From assembly GCF_900119695.1 (NCBI RefSeq), contig NZ_LT632547.1:496001-560000 (forward strand): 64,000 nucleotides of DNA, read 5' to 3'. The notes beneath the pieces are model-generated. The model did no database searches and had not been told where the DNA came from. It was given only the letters and a program-made list of their open reading frames with translations. A program made the position numbers and the translations under genes. Source of the DNA: Actinomyces urinae. GTDB lineage: Bacteria; Actinomycetota; Actinomycetes; Actinomycetales; Actinomycetaceae. Shown here in pieces: positions 16,852 through 26,387 of the stretch. Positions within the stretch are counted from its first letter, which is position 1, and each line of letters starts with the position of its first letter.

Positions 16852-18999
16852 TCAGATATGGACGGCCTCGTTCATCACATCCGCGAACCGCGCCAGTGCG
16901 GCAGGCGTCAATTGTTCAACAAGGATCTCTCGGCCGTTCTCATCCCCCAGCGGAATCTGCCAGTTCGGATACTGCGTGCTTGTGCCCGGGAAGTTCTGCG
17001 GGCGGCGCTCGCGTACAATATCAACCAAAGACACCACCAGAAGGCGCGATGGCGTCATCGCAATATAGCGGTGCAAAGCGTCGATTAAAGGCTGTTCCTC
17101 GTAGCGACGTTCCTCGTCCAACAGTCCGTACTCGATCATGCGCGAGGTGAACGTTTCCAGCTCCGCACTATCAGCTGCACGCACCATTTCCACCGGTTCC
17201 ACCAGAAGTCCAAGCTCCTCGCGGATCGACGTTTGGATACCCTCCAAATATCCCGCGGTTGGCGGCAGATCATGCGTATTTACCGCAGCCAGAACGTCAC
17301 GGCGATAGTTTTCCGGACGCCGCGGCGACCCGTCATTCTCGCGTTCAAACCACAGGATTGACGTGCCGAGCACTCCACGATCATTCAAGTACCCACGAAC
17401 CCACGGTTCGACCGTGCCCAGGTCCTCACCAATCACAATCGAATTATTGCGGTAGGCCTCCAGCAGGAGGACGCCAACCATCGCCTCATGATCGTAATTA
17501 ACGTATGTACCAAAATTCGCGGTCTTACCGTTGGGAATCCACCACAGGCGGAACAGGCCCAAAATGTGGTCTATACGGATTGCGCCAGAGAACCGCGCGG
17601 CCGCGCGAATCATCATGCGCAGCGGCTCATAGCCAGCCTGCGCAAGCGAGCGCGGATTCCACGGTGGCTGTGACCAATCCTGACCAAGCTGAGAATACAT
17701 ATCCGGCGGTGCACCAACCGTCATGCCGCGCGCAAACAACTCGGGCTGCGACCACGTCTCCGAACCGTGCGGATGCACCCCAACCGCGAGGTCCGACATG
17801 ATGCCAACGCTCATGCCACCTGCAAGAGCGACCTCCTGCGCTTTATCCAGCTGATTGCGAGCAATCCACTGCATCCACATGTGGAAACGCACCTGCTTAT
17901 TGTTCGCCTCCGCATATGCGGCAACCGCAAGTGAGTCTGAATCCGCGTACTTCTCGGGCAAATGCAGCCCATAACGCTCCACCAGTGCGCACCACACGGC
18001 AAACTTATACAGCGCCGGACCGCCCTCGGCAATGAAACAATTGAACTCAGCCTCACGCTGCGCACTACGCCCAATCGTGAAGATTTCCCACAGCGCCCGC
18101 ACCTTTGCCGACCAGGACGAGTCCCGATCAATCAGTCCAATGTGGTCCGAATCTTCCGTGCGCGAGGCCTCGTTGAGCTCCTCCACATACGCCTTCGCGG
18201 TATCGGTGAGATCCGCATATTCGGCAACCAAGCGCGGCGCAATGTAAAGAGGGGAAATGAACTGGCGAGTAACCGGCAGATACGGGGAGGCCTCAATCGG
18301 CACCACCGGAGCCGACGCATGCAACGGGTTAATCAAATGGAAATCCGCGCCAATCTGCGCAAACGTGCGGTTCATTGCCGTCAAAACCCGAGCATCACCC
18401 ATGCCCCAACTATCGTTAGCTCGCACCGAGTACAGCTGACTTGAAATGCCCCACTTCTTACCCGCGAGCTTCTCATCCAGATTGAGCGCGCTTGGCACCA
18501 CAATCAGGTGAGATTCGGCCTCTTCACCATTACCAAGACGCGCGTAAAGCTTGTGATAGCCCAGTGGGAAATCCGTCTCCAGAGCAAATGCTGCCCGGCC
18601 TCGCATTGCGCCATTTACTTCACGAGGAGGATCCCAGTTGTCCACCTGGCGAAGTTCACGCACCGAGCCGTCTTCAAACGCCACCGAAACAGTCACGGCC
18701 TCCCCATCGGGAACGTGCACCAGTAGCTCGCCAGGATTTCCGTTACGCAACACGGTGGTGGGCGGCAAAACCGTCAGCCACTTGTCATCCTCAAAACCTG
18801 CGATGCAACGATCCAACTCGGCCGCATCTGGAATGTCTGATATGCCCACGCCCAGCACCTGCAGCGTTGTAATCAACGTCGCGGCGCTCACATCCAGCAA
18901 GTTGCCATGCCAATCCCAAAAACTAGTGGACACGCCATTTAGCTGAGCAAGGTGCTGCAAACGGTCCAGATTGGCTACGTCGAATGAAGGCTGCGTCAT
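16852..18999 (-). CDS. malQ: 4-alpha-glucanotransferase (amylomaltase)
   Basis: The 715-residue product belongs to GH77. Catalytic landmarks are IRIDHILGLFRLWW (nucleophile Asp), GEDLGTVEPWV (acid/base Glu) and NTHDLPPTAGY (transition-state Asp). The N-terminal extension of about 150 residues is usual in actinobacterial MalQ. Start is ATG 18999 behind GGGGAG; an upstream in-frame start has no site. It transfers maltosyl/glucan units between maltodextrins, releasing glucose. It is flanked by PTS genes and complements the glycogen block at 50-62 kb. Confidence 0.95.
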   Translation of the reverse strand: MTQPSFDVANLDRLQHLAQLNGVSTSFWDWHGNLLDVSAATLITTLQVLGVGISDIPDAAELDRCIAGFEDDKWLTVLPPTTVLRNGNPGELLVHVPDGEAVTVSVAFEDGSVRELRQVDNWDPPREVNGAMRGRAAFALETDFPLGYHKLYARLGNGEEAESHLIVVPSALNLDEKLAGKKWGISSQLYSVRANDSWGMGDARVLTAMNRTFAQIGADFHLINPLHASAPVVPIEASPYLPVTRQFISPLYIAPRLVAEYADLTDTAKAYVEELNEASRTEDSDHIGLIDRDSSWSAKVRALWEIFTIGRSAQREAEFNCFIAEGGPALYKFAVWCALVERYGLHLPEKYADSDSLAVAAYAEANNKQVRFHMWMQWIARNQLDKAQEVALAGGMSVGIMSDLAVGVHPHGSETWSQPELFARGMTVGAPPDMYSQLGQDWSQPPWNPRSLAQAGYEPLRMMIRAAARFSGAIRIDHILGLFRLWWIPNGKTANFGTYVNYDHEAMVGVLLLEAYRNNSIVIGEDLGTVEPWVRGYLNDRGVLGTSILWFERENDGSPRRPENYRRDVLAAVNTHDLPPTAGYLEGIQTSIREELGLLVEPVEMVRAADSAELETFTSRMIEYGLLDEERRYEEQPLIDALHRYIAMTPSRLLVVSLVDIVRERRPQNFPGTSTQYPNWQIPLGDENGREILVEQLTPAALARFADVMNEAVHI

Positions 19000-19107
19000 T
19001 GAAACTCCCCGTGCGATGGCTACCGCCTCGATTTTAGTCTGATACCGGTCAGGCCCAAAATCATTACGCACTCCCATTCCCTTAAAGAAAGAAGGTGTGC
19101 TTACCGG

Positions 19108-19356
19108 TTAGCAAAACGCTGTTGCTTTAATAGCCTCAGTCATTTCGGCCACGAGGTCATCGGAAGCTGGGCCAACAATAATCTGCACGTAGCGGCCCGA
19201 AGACACCACGCCTATCGGGCCGGTCTCACGAATCACGGATTCATTAACAAGTGCAGGCTCCGAAACGATGGCGCGGATACGTACGATGCAAGACTCAAGG
19301 TCCTCAATATTTTGAGCACCCCCGAGCCCCTCAACGAGTTTCTCTGCAATCGTCAC
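19108..19356 (-). CDS. PTS EIIB domain protein, second copy
   Basis: A second free-standing EIIB domain, 82 residues from the GTG at 19356, which has GGAGG seven bases upstream; the ATG at 19362 is only one base from that site. The phosphorylated cysteine is in DLESCIVRIRAIV, and GGRYVQIIVGP-type ending is seen as SGRYVQIIVGPASDDL. It is upstream of malQ on the same strand, 108 bases apart, and may be cotranscribed. Like the first EIIB, no membrane EIIC lies nearby. Confidence 0.88.
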   Translation of the reverse strand: MTIAEKLVEGLGGAQNIEDLESCIVRIRAIVSEPALVNESVIRETGPIGVVSSGRYVQIIVGPASDDLVAEMTEAIKATAFC

Positions 19357-19465
19357 TTTCATTCCTCCACACATGTAACCCGACTCACATGATAGTGTCT
19401 CAGATTACAAATTGGAAGTCGCAAAAGTACCAGCTGGCGTGCATGCCACGTAGATTCACGCAACA

Positions 19466-20410
19466 ATGAGTGTCATGACTGAACCGATTGGTGTTCCCAC
19501 TATCACCAGCGAGCCCCTCGCCTCCGTTCTGCGAGTGCTACAGCTACGCGGCGGCGAGGCAGATCGCTTCGAGGCCGATTCCTTGCCGCAAATGAATAGA
19601 GTGTACGGCGGGCAAGTGCTCTCTCAGGCCCTGCTGGCCGCCGCTTCCACAATTGAGGATAACAACGAGCGGCCACCTCACTCTTTGCACGCGTACTTCC
19701 TGCGCGGCGGAGATCCGGCCCGTCCCATCAGCTTCGAGGTGGCGCGCACTCACGACGGGCGTTCATTCACCTCCAGGCAGGTCAACGCCACGCAAGATGG
19801 GCGCGACCTGCTCACCCTCATGGCCAGTTTTCAGCTACGCCAATCCGGTGTTGAACACTCCTCGCAAATCCCGGATGTTCCCGGGCCCGAAGAGCTCATC
19901 TCCGCCCTCGAATACTTCCGCTCCCTCAACCACCCCGTGGGCAAGTTCCTGGGTAAAACCGCCGCGTTTGACGTGCGCCACGTGCAAGAAAACCTATACA
20001 TCAACGCCTCGCCCAACAAGAGCCGCTGCCAACAGCTCTGGATGAAACCGCGCGCAGAAATAACTGGTGCCACTCCCCTGACCTCACGCGCCCTGCTGGC
20101 CTACGTTATCGACCAAGTCATGATGGAACCCGCACTACGCACCCACGGCCTATCGTGGCTCACGCCCGGCCTTGCGCTAGCTAGCCTCGACCACGCCATG
20201 TGGTTCCACCAAGATTTCGACATCAACCAGTGGCTGCTTTACGACCAAGAATCCCCCTCCGCAAACGGAGCCCGCGCCACCGGACACGTGCGCGTGTTTA
20301 CCGAAGACGGCGAGCTCGTTGCCGAGGCCATGCAAGAGGCAATGCTTCGCCTTCCCGAAGAAGGTAGCGCGCCTTCAAGCTGGGGGTTCGAAGTCCCACC
20401 CGTCTCGTAG
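19466..20410 (+). CDS. tesB: Acyl-CoA thioesterase II
   Basis: The 314-residue product has the double hot-dog fold pattern of TesB: DSLPQMNRVYGGQVLSQALLAA, PHSLHAYFLRGGD, and in the second half ASLDHAMWFHQDFDINQWLLYD, which holds the catalytic Asp region. It hydrolyses medium- and long-chain acyl-CoA to free acid and CoA in the cytoplasm. Start is ATG 19466; an ATG three codons later is an alternative. The gene stands alone, ending in a small hairpin. Confidence 0.93.
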   Translation: MSVMTEPIGVPTITSEPLASVLRVLQLRGGEADRFEADSLPQMNRVYGGQVLSQALLAAASTIEDNNERPPHSLHAYFLRGGDPARPISFEVARTHDGRSFTSRQVNATQDGRDLLTLMASFQLRQSGVEHSSQIPDVPGPEELISALEYFRSLNHPVGKFLGKTAAFDVRHVQENLYINASPNKSRCQQLWMKPRAEITGATPLTSRALLAYVIDQVMMEPALRTHGLSWLTPGLALASLDHAMWFHQDFDINQWLLYDQESPSANGARATGHVRVFTEDGELVAEAMQEAMLRLPEEGSAPSSWGFEVPPVS

Positions 20411-20435
20411 GTATTTCACCACAGTAAACGGGTAA

Positions 20436-20459
20436 TAAAGTTTGCGCGTCCAAACTTTA
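20436..20459 (+). terminator. Weak hairpin terminator after tesB
   Basis: Stem TAAAGTTTG / CAAACTTTA with loop CGCGTC, followed by ATTCT. Confidence 0.55.
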
Positions 20460-20539
20460 ATTCTCCACACAGCGGTTTCCTCTACGTCTTAGAATGAAGT
20501 GCAACAGTTTTGCGTTTCATCCCAAAAGGAGAAGTTTTA

Positions 20540-22774
20540 ATGAGGAGATCTGTGAAGACCCTAGTCGCAGGCGCAATCACAACCGCCGCACTAGTAGTCT
20601 CTCCACTCGCCGCATTTGCTGAAGATCCCGTCAGCGAATCAGGAGGCGGCGCGGAAGGCGACATTGTCACAATGAACCTTTTCAATATGACCGACATCCA
20701 CGGTCACATTGAAAAATCTGAGTACAAGGGCAAGGTGACCGAGGCCGGCCTGGCCTCCACCGCCTGCTATGTGAAGAACGCATGGGAAGCAAACAATAAT
20801 TCCGCGTTCACGCTTCTTGGCGACAACATTGGTGCTTCCCCATTCACTTCGGGCTCGCAAGATGATAATCCAACCATTGAAGCCCTAAACAATTCGGCTG
20901 TTTTCGCTTCCGCGATCGGTAACCACGAGTTCGATAAGGGCCTCGACGTGCTCATGAAGCGCGTGAACGGTGAAGACGGATACACCAAGATTGAGTTCCC
21001 CTACCTAGCCGCCAACATTGTTTCCAAGTCCACCGGTGCTACCCTGTTTGATCCGTTCAAGATCTGGGAGTCCCCCTCTGGCGTTAAGGTAGGCTTCATC
21101 GCCGCCATTGAAGAGGATGCGCCCACGAAGGTAGCGCCCGGCACCTTTGACGAGGTTAACTTCCTGCCGGCAGCTGAGACGGTAAACAAGTACGCTGCAA
21201 TCCTCAAGGATGGTCAAGAGGGTAACGGCGAGGCGGACATCGTCGTGGCGCTGTACGACAACGACGTTCTGATCTCGGCTCCTCGCCTCTCCAGTGATGT
21301 TGACATCCTCATGGGTGGCGACACGCACAAGCCGTACTACTTCTCTGGCGAGAACGCTCTTAAGAACAAGGACGGCAATCCGATCCTTGCTACCACCGCA
21401 TCGGGTAGCTTCACGGATAACCTCGCCAACGTTGAGCTAAAGTACAACAAGGTCGAGAAGAAGATCGTAGAGGCCAAGGCTGTTCAGATCCCTGCAACTG
21501 ACCTTGTAGCTTGTGGCGAAGACGCCGACGTGAAGGCCGTTGTGGATGAGGCCGTAGCCAAAGCTAAGGAAGCCAAGGAAAAGGTCGTTTTGGAAACCGC
21601 CAGCGCCTTCTACCGCGGCAAGCAGGAATCGGGCGAAAACCGTGGTACCGAATCTACTCTGGGTAGCCTGGTGGCTGACGCGATGAAGGGTTCCTTCACC
21701 AAGCTTGATGGCCAGCCGATCGACATTGGCATCATCAACGCTGGCGGTCTGCGCGCAGACCTCGTTCCAACTGACGGCAAGCTCACCGTTGGCGACGTTT
21801 TCGCAGTAGCCCCGTTCTCCAACGAAGTTGGTTACGTTGAGATGACCGGAGCCCAGTTCAAGACGCTGCTTGAACAGCAATGGAAGGAAATTGGTGAAAA
21901 CTCCACGCGCCCGATGCTAAAGCTCGGCCTGTCTGAAAACGTGAAGTACACGTACGATCCGGCTCGCCCGATGGGCGATCGCATCACTTCGATCCTGCTC
22001 GATGGCCAGCCGATTGATCCGCAGGCTATCTACTCGGTAGGTTCGGTAACCTTCCTCCTCGCAGGTGGCGACTCGTTCGACGTCCTCAAAGAAGACTCGA
22101 TCAAGGCTACGCTGACCACCATCCCAGATGGTTTGGACCGCGAGTGGATCCAAAAGTACCTAGAAGCTAACCCTCAGATTGCTCCGCGCGCAGCGGTCTC
22201 CTCCGTTGGCGCCACGCTAACTCAAAGTGAAGAGAGCGTAGACGGCAAGCCGGTAGTATCCGGCACGCTGGCACTACGCGGCCTCTCGTTCTCTGGACCG
22301 GGTGAGGCAGCACCGAAGAACGTCACGCTTTATGTTGATGGCAAGAGCGTAGCAACCGCCGAAGTAAACAACACTCTGGCGGACGCAAATGCAGCGAACG
22401 CGAATGCAATCGTAACTGCCGACGGCGTTGGCTACACGGACGCTCCGATTGAGTTCAGCGTCTCGGGAGTTTGCGAGGACCGCTCGGGAATCGTGAACCT
22501 GCCGCTAACGGTTAAGGCTGGCACCGCTGATGAGCAGAGCGCTCACGCGCCGGAACTCATCTCGGCAGCTTCTGGCCTGACCCTCACGGTGGATTGTGGC
22601 ACCTCCGTCTCGGAAACAACCGAAAGCACAACTACGCAAACCGAAACTGCTACTACTGCTCCGCAAAAGCCACTGGCTAAGACCGGCGTCTCTATATTTG
22701 GCACGGCCGCTGGCGCACTTGCCCTCCTGTTCGCAGGTGGCACGATGCTAGCGCTTCGCCGCAAGCAGGCGTAG
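20540..22774 (+). CDS. Surface-anchored 5'-nucleotidase / UshA-like metallophosphatase
   Basis: Start is ATG 20540 behind AAGGAGA. The 744-residue product has a signal peptide (about 1-31, ending PLAAFAE), a calcineurin-like domain with metal motifs TDIHGHIE, GDNIGASPF, GNHEFDKG and GGDTHKPY, and a 5'-nucleotidase C-terminal domain (GTESTLGSLVADAMK, NAGGLRADLV). After a Ser/Thr-rich linker it ends in LAKTG, a hydrophobic segment and RRKQA, a sortase signal. It should release phosphate and nucleosides from extracellular nucleotides on the cell wall. An adenosine-producing, host-directed role is known for some relatives and is only a possibility here. Confidence 0.92.
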   Translation: MRRSVKTLVAGAITTAALVVSPLAAFAEDPVSESGGGAEGDIVTMNLFNMTDIHGHIEKSEYKGKVTEAGLASTACYVKNAWEANNNSAFTLLGDNIGASPFTSGSQDDNPTIEALNNSAVFASAIGNHEFDKGLDVLMKRVNGEDGYTKIEFPYLAANIVSKSTGATLFDPFKIWESPSGVKVGFIAAIEEDAPTKVAPGTFDEVNFLPAAETVNKYAAILKDGQEGNGEADIVVALYDNDVLISAPRLSSDVDILMGGDTHKPYYFSGENALKNKDGNPILATTASGSFTDNLANVELKYNKVEKKIVEAKAVQIPATDLVACGEDADVKAVVDEAVAKAKEAKEKVVLETASAFYRGKQESGENRGTESTLGSLVADAMKGSFTKLDGQPIDIGIINAGGLRADLVPTDGKLTVGDVFAVAPFSNEVGYVEMTGAQFKTLLEQQWKEIGENSTRPMLKLGLSENVKYTYDPARPMGDRITSILLDGQPIDPQAIYSVGSVTFLLAGGDSFDVLKEDSIKATLTTIPDGLDREWIQKYLEANPQIAPRAAVSSVGATLTQSEESVDGKPVVSGTLALRGLSFSGPGEAAPKNVTLYVDGKSVATAEVNNTLADANAANANAIVTADGVGYTDAPIEFSVSGVCEDRSGIVNLPLTVKAGTADEQSAHAPELISAASGLTLTVDCGTSVSETTESTTTQTETATTAPQKPLAKTGVSIFGTAAGALALLFAGGTMLALRRKQA

Positions 22775-22799
22775 GTTCATCTAGCTGAACTAGCTACAG

Positions 22800-22843
22800 A
22801 TAAAGTTTTGGCCCGGTTGGAAACATCCGGGCCAAAACTTTAT
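22800..22843. terminator. Bidirectional terminator between the nucleotidase gene and ettA
   Basis: A 17-bp stem ATAAAGTTTTGGCCCGG with its reverse complement, loop TTGGAAACAT, between convergent genes. Confidence 0.85.
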
Positions 22844-22875
22844 TTACTTGAAGGGTCCGCGCGTGGCAAAACCGT

Positions 22876-24558
22876 TTAGTCGCGGGTTAGGCGACGGTGC
22901 GTTACGCGGTGTGGGCGCGCGGCTTCTGGGCCGAGGCGCTCAATCTTGTTCTTCTCGTAAGCTTCGAAGTTGCCTTCAAACCAGTACCAGTTTGCGGGGT
23001 CCTCTTCGGTGCCTTCCCAAGCAAGAATATGGCTGGCCACGCGGTCAAGGAACCAACGGTCGTGAGTGACCACAACAGCACAGCCGGGAAACTCCAGCAG
23101 AGCGTTTTCTAGGGACGCCAAGGTTTCAACGTCGAGGTCGTTAGTTGGCTCGTCCAATAGAAGCAGGTTGCCGCCCTGTTTCAGCGTTAGCGCCAGGTTC
23201 AGACGGTTACGCTCACCACCGGAAAGCACGCCTGCAGGCTTTTGCTGATCGGCGCCCTTGAATCCGAACGCAGACACGTATGCGCGCGAGGGAACCTCAA
23301 CGTTGCCAACTTCTAAATAGTCGAGGCCATCAGACACGACTTCCCACAGCGTCTTGTTCGGGTCAATGCCTGCGCGGGTTTGATCCACGTAAGAAATCTT
23401 GACCGTCTCACCGATCTTCAGATCGCCACCATCTAGTGGTTCAAGCCCAACGATCGTCTTGAACAGCGTGGTTTTACCAACACCGTTGGGGCCAATCACA
23501 CCAACAATGCCGTTACGCGGTAGCGAGAAGGATAGGCCGTCGATGAGCTTGCGATCCCCGAAGCCCTTCTGCAGGTTCGAGGCGTCGATAACGACGTTAC
23601 CTAGGCGCGGGCCCGGCGGAATCTGGATCTCTTCAAAGTCAAGTTTGCGGGTGCGCTCGGCCTCTTCAGCCATCTCTTCGTAGCGAGCCAGACGGGCCTT
23701 TTGCTTAGCCTGCCTGCCCTTCGCAGAGGTGCGAACCCACTCGAGCTCGTCCTTCAAACGCTTCGCAAGCTTGGCGTCCTTCTTGCCCTGAACCTTAAGA
23801 CGTTCCTTCTTAGTTTCGAGGTAGGTGGTGTAGTTACCCTCGTACGGGTACAAACGCCCGCGGTCAACCTCAGCAATCCACTGGGCCACATGGTCCAGGA
23901 AATAGCGGTCGTGAGTTACTGCAATAACCGCACCCGGGTAGGACGCCAGGTGCTGTTCTAACCAGAGCACCGACTCGGCGTCCAGGTGGTTGGTGGGCTC
24001 ATCCAACAGGAGCAGGTCCGGCGCCTCGAGAAGTAGACGGCACAGCGCCACGCGGCGACGCTCACCACCGGACAGGACGTTAACGGGCGTGTCTGGCGGC
24101 GGGCAGCGAAGCGCATCCATTGCCTGGTTGAGTTGCGATTCAAGATCCCAACCATTCACGGCGTCGATCTCGGTTTGTAGCTTGCCCATCTCTTCCATGA
24201 GGGCATCAAAATCCGCATCCGGATTAGCCATCTCTTCCGAAACCTCGTTGTAGCGCTTCAGTTTCGCTACCGTATCGCCAACACCAAGCTCCACGTTTTC
24301 AAGAACAGTTTTGTCCTCATCCAGCGGGGGCTCCTGCTGCAAGATACCAACCGTGTATCCGGGTGAAAGACGAGCTTCACCGTTTGACGGTTCGTCCAGA
24401 CCCGCCATGATTTTCAAGATCGAGGACTTGCCGGCACCGTTGGGGCCAACCATGCCGATCTTTGCGCCCGGGAAGAACGCCATCGTGACGTCGTCAAGAA
24501 TTACTTTGTCTCCGTGCGTCTTGCGCGCACGAATCATTTGGTAGATGTATTCAGCCAT
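22876..24558 (-). CDS. ettA: ABC-F ATPase, energy-dependent translational throttle protein EttA
   Basis: The 560-residue product has two ABC domains without membrane segments: Walker A GPNGAGKS and GPNGVGKT, two LSGGE signatures, and LLLLDEPTNHLD / LLLLDEPTNDLD. Between the first Walker A and signature lies the 'arm' insertion (YNEVSEEMANPDADFDALM) that marks EttA; the linker carries the charged KKERLKVQGKKDAKL segment. EttA binds the ribosomal E site and gates the first elongation step by energy state. Length and the RxHxD ending match actinobacterial EttA. ATG 24558 follows closely on a poor ribosome site. Confidence 0.95.
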   Translation of the reverse strand: MAEYIYQMIRARKTHGDKVILDDVTMAFFPGAKIGMVGPNGAGKSSILKIMAGLDEPSNGEARLSPGYTVGILQQEPPLDEDKTVLENVELGVGDTVAKLKRYNEVSEEMANPDADFDALMEEMGKLQTEIDAVNGWDLESQLNQAMDALRCPPPDTPVNVLSGGERRRVALCRLLLEAPDLLLLDEPTNHLDAESVLWLEQHLASYPGAVIAVTHDRYFLDHVAQWIAEVDRGRLYPYEGNYTTYLETKKERLKVQGKKDAKLAKRLKDELEWVRTSAKGRQAKQKARLARYEEMAEEAERTRKLDFEEIQIPPGPRLGNVVIDASNLQKGFGDRKLIDGLSFSLPRNGIVGVIGPNGVGKTTLFKTIVGLEPLDGGDLKIGETVKISYVDQTRAGIDPNKTLWEVVSDGLDYLEVGNVEVPSRAYVSAFGFKGADQQKPAGVLSGGERNRLNLALTLKQGGNLLLLDEPTNDLDVETLASLENALLEFPGCAVVVTHDRWFLDRVASHILAWEGTEEDPANWYWFEGNFEAYEKNKIERLGPEAARPHRVTHRRLTRD

Positions 24559-24648
24559 GCCATACCTTCACGTTTAACTAGGCTTAGTCGAGCCTAGTGT
24601 ACGTGAACCGCCGGCCCGATCCAACGCGAGCCGGCGGATTTTCACGGT

Positions 24649-25128
24649 TTAGCGGGTAGCTAGTTCCTTCACGGGACGGCTGTATGCGGCCGTGCCATAC
24701 CCGAGGTCGTGGCCGATGGTTGTAGCGGTTATGACCAGCTCTGTCCCTCTGCTTCCGCTCTGCGGGTTGGTCCACTCGTTAACTTCGAGCCGGCCAGTTA
24801 CAATCACCGGCTGTCCCTTCTGCAAAGACTGGGCCGCATTCTCGGCCAACTGGCCCCACATTTTGACCGTGTACCAGGCCGTAGACGCATCGTGCCAGTT
24901 GCCGGCATCATCACGCCCGCGTCTGGTTACGGCCATACGCGCCCTCGCCAGTTTTGATCCTGACGGCAGGGTTTTCAGATCAATGTGTGATCCGAGGCGG
25001 CCACGAACAGTAATGGTCACTGCGTCTGCCGAGAACGTCTTCAACCTCGACGACGTTGGCATTGCAACAGTTGCAGTTGTGGTGTTGCTATCTGCAACCA
25101 CGGTATCGGTGTTCCAAGTTTCTTCCAT
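24649..25128 (-). CDS. Single-stranded DNA-binding protein, accessory form
   Basis: The 159-residue product has an OB fold of the SSB family (VTITVRGRLGSHIDLKTL, RARMAVTRRGRDDAGNW, WYTVKMWGQLAENAAQSLQKGQPVIVTGRLEVNEW). It differs from replicative SSB in a 35-residue Thr/Ser-rich N-terminal extension and in lacking the acidic DDDxPF tail that recruits partner proteins. The housekeeping ssb is normally with rpsF/rpsR, not here. It starts eight bases after the stop of the surface-protein gene, and its GGAGAG site overlaps that stop, so the two are cotranscribed. Its role is unknown; in some actinobacteria a second SSB acts in recombination or competence. Confidence 0.85.
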   Translation of the reverse strand: MEETWNTDTVVADSNTTTATVAMPTSSRLKTFSADAVTITVRGRLGSHIDLKTLPSGSKLARARMAVTRRGRDDAGNWHDASTAWYTVKMWGQLAENAAQSLQKGQPVIVTGRLEVNEWTNPQSGSRGTELVITATTIGHDLGYGTAAYSRPVKELATR

Positions 25129-25136
25129 GATCTCTC

Positions 25137-26234
25137 CTATGCTTCGCCGCCGCCGCGCCTAAACAGCAGGAATCCGCTGCCTAGGGATGCAAGGCCAAAC
25201 GCGGGCAAGAACAGGCTAGCTGCGCCGGTTTTTGCAAGTTTTGGCGGCTGGTCGATAGTGACTGTAGTTGGTGTAGTAGTCGGCTCAGTTTCAGGCTGGG
25301 TAGTGGGTTCAGTTTCCGGTTGTGACGGTTCGGTAGTCGGCTGAGTTGTCGGCTCGGTTTCCGGCTCCGTAGGCTGTGTAGTTGGTTGCGTGGGAGGCGG
25401 CGGAACGCTCACTCTCCCGCTCGCTTCAAGCGAGCTTTTACCCCACGGCACTACGACCAGATCTTGGTGCTTAGGGTGTTCCCAAATGTTGATTTTGTCC
25501 GCGGGCAAACCACTGACCTTAACGCGAACCGACACCTCGCCGGGATCCGAATATTCTGCCTGGGCACTGATAGGCTCGGCGGCGCTTGTTAGGGTCTTCT
25601 TCACCTCGCCGGAACTAGCATGTGTGAAAGTCACTTCCATGGGTAACCCATTGATCCACCCGTCTTTGCCCTTGACCCCCAGATTATCGATAGTGACCAC
25701 GCCGTCCTTGTATGAAACCCACGGTTTTAGCGTGTATGGGCCAGCAATCTTCTCCGCCTCGGCAACCATCTGGCGAGCAAGTGCACCACCGTCGTCAAGG
25801 TTCTCCATTGGAAACTTGCCATAGGTTGAAAGCTGGCTCTGTACTGCAAAGCTAAACGACTTTGCGTGATGCTGGCTCTCCGTGACGTCCTTCGCATAAA
25901 GGTGGTAAAGCGCGGCTACTACCCAAGTCTTATCCGCGCTCATCACCGTCTTAATATCGGTATTGCCAATGGATGTTGCGGTATTTCGCGGTGTAGCTTG
26001 ACCAACCTGGTACGTCTTAAACGCAGCGTCTTTTGGCGATACCGGAGCACCTTTACGAAGCTGATCATCACCGGCGCATACCCCGTAATAATCTCCAGAT
26101 TTAGCAACGAATAGCTGGCCTTGTCCGAGCAGCTGCCACGGCTCTTCCGCCGCGAGCGCCGCCGGCGCACTTAGGACTGCTGCCGCAAACAGAGCCGTTG
26201 ACGCCGCTAGGATTCGGCGCGTTCCAGTTTTCAT
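25137..26234 (-). CDS. Sortase-anchored surface protein
   Basis: Start is ATG 26234 after GAGAGGA. The 365-residue product has a signal peptide (about 1-29, ending PAALAAEE), a globular part to about 270 with a conserved-looking YYGVCAGDD near the start and a VAALYHLYA helix, a stalk of roughly 55 residues of Thr/Pro/Glu repeats (QPTTQPTEPETEPTT type), then LAKTG, a hydrophobic segment and FRRGGGEA. The N-terminal Cys and the later Gln-rich stretch recall thioester-domain adhesins, but I cannot confirm that. It is probably an adhesin or wall protein. It heads a two-gene transcript with the accessory ssb. Confidence 0.82.
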   Translation of the reverse strand: MKTGTRRILAASTALFAAAVLSAPAALAAEEPWQLLGQGQLFVAKSGDYYGVCAGDDQLRKGAPVSPKDAAFKTYQVGQATPRNTATSIGNTDIKTVMSADKTWVVAALYHLYAKDVTESQHHAKSFSFAVQSQLSTYGKFPMENLDDGGALARQMVAEAEKIAGPYTLKPWVSYKDGVVTIDNLGVKGKDGWINGLPMEVTFTHASSGEVKKTLTSAAEPISAQAEYSDPGEVSVRVKVSGLPADKINIWEHPKHQDLVVVPWGKSSLEASGRVSVPPPPTQPTTQPTEPETEPTTQPTTEPSQPETEPTTQPETEPTTTPTTVTIDQPPKLAKTGAASLFLPAFGLASLGSGFLLFRRGGGEA

Positions 26235-26387
26235 ATGAAGTCCTCTCAACTAGGTGGGTGACTTCATGATGCAAAGCGCAAACCACGCTGGGAATACCGC
26301 GAGTGTTTGGCTGTGGATACGGCTTTGCGCGGCCTCCTTGTGGAAACCGCGCAAAGTTGGTGTTAAGAGCTACGTCTCGAGGTTGCC

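Noticed and set aside
25220-25400. Tandem repeat resembling a CRISPR or satellite
   Set aside because: These are codon repeats for the Thr/Pro/Glu stalk of the surface protein; no spacer-repeat periodicity is seen. No CRISPR array was found anywhere in the window.
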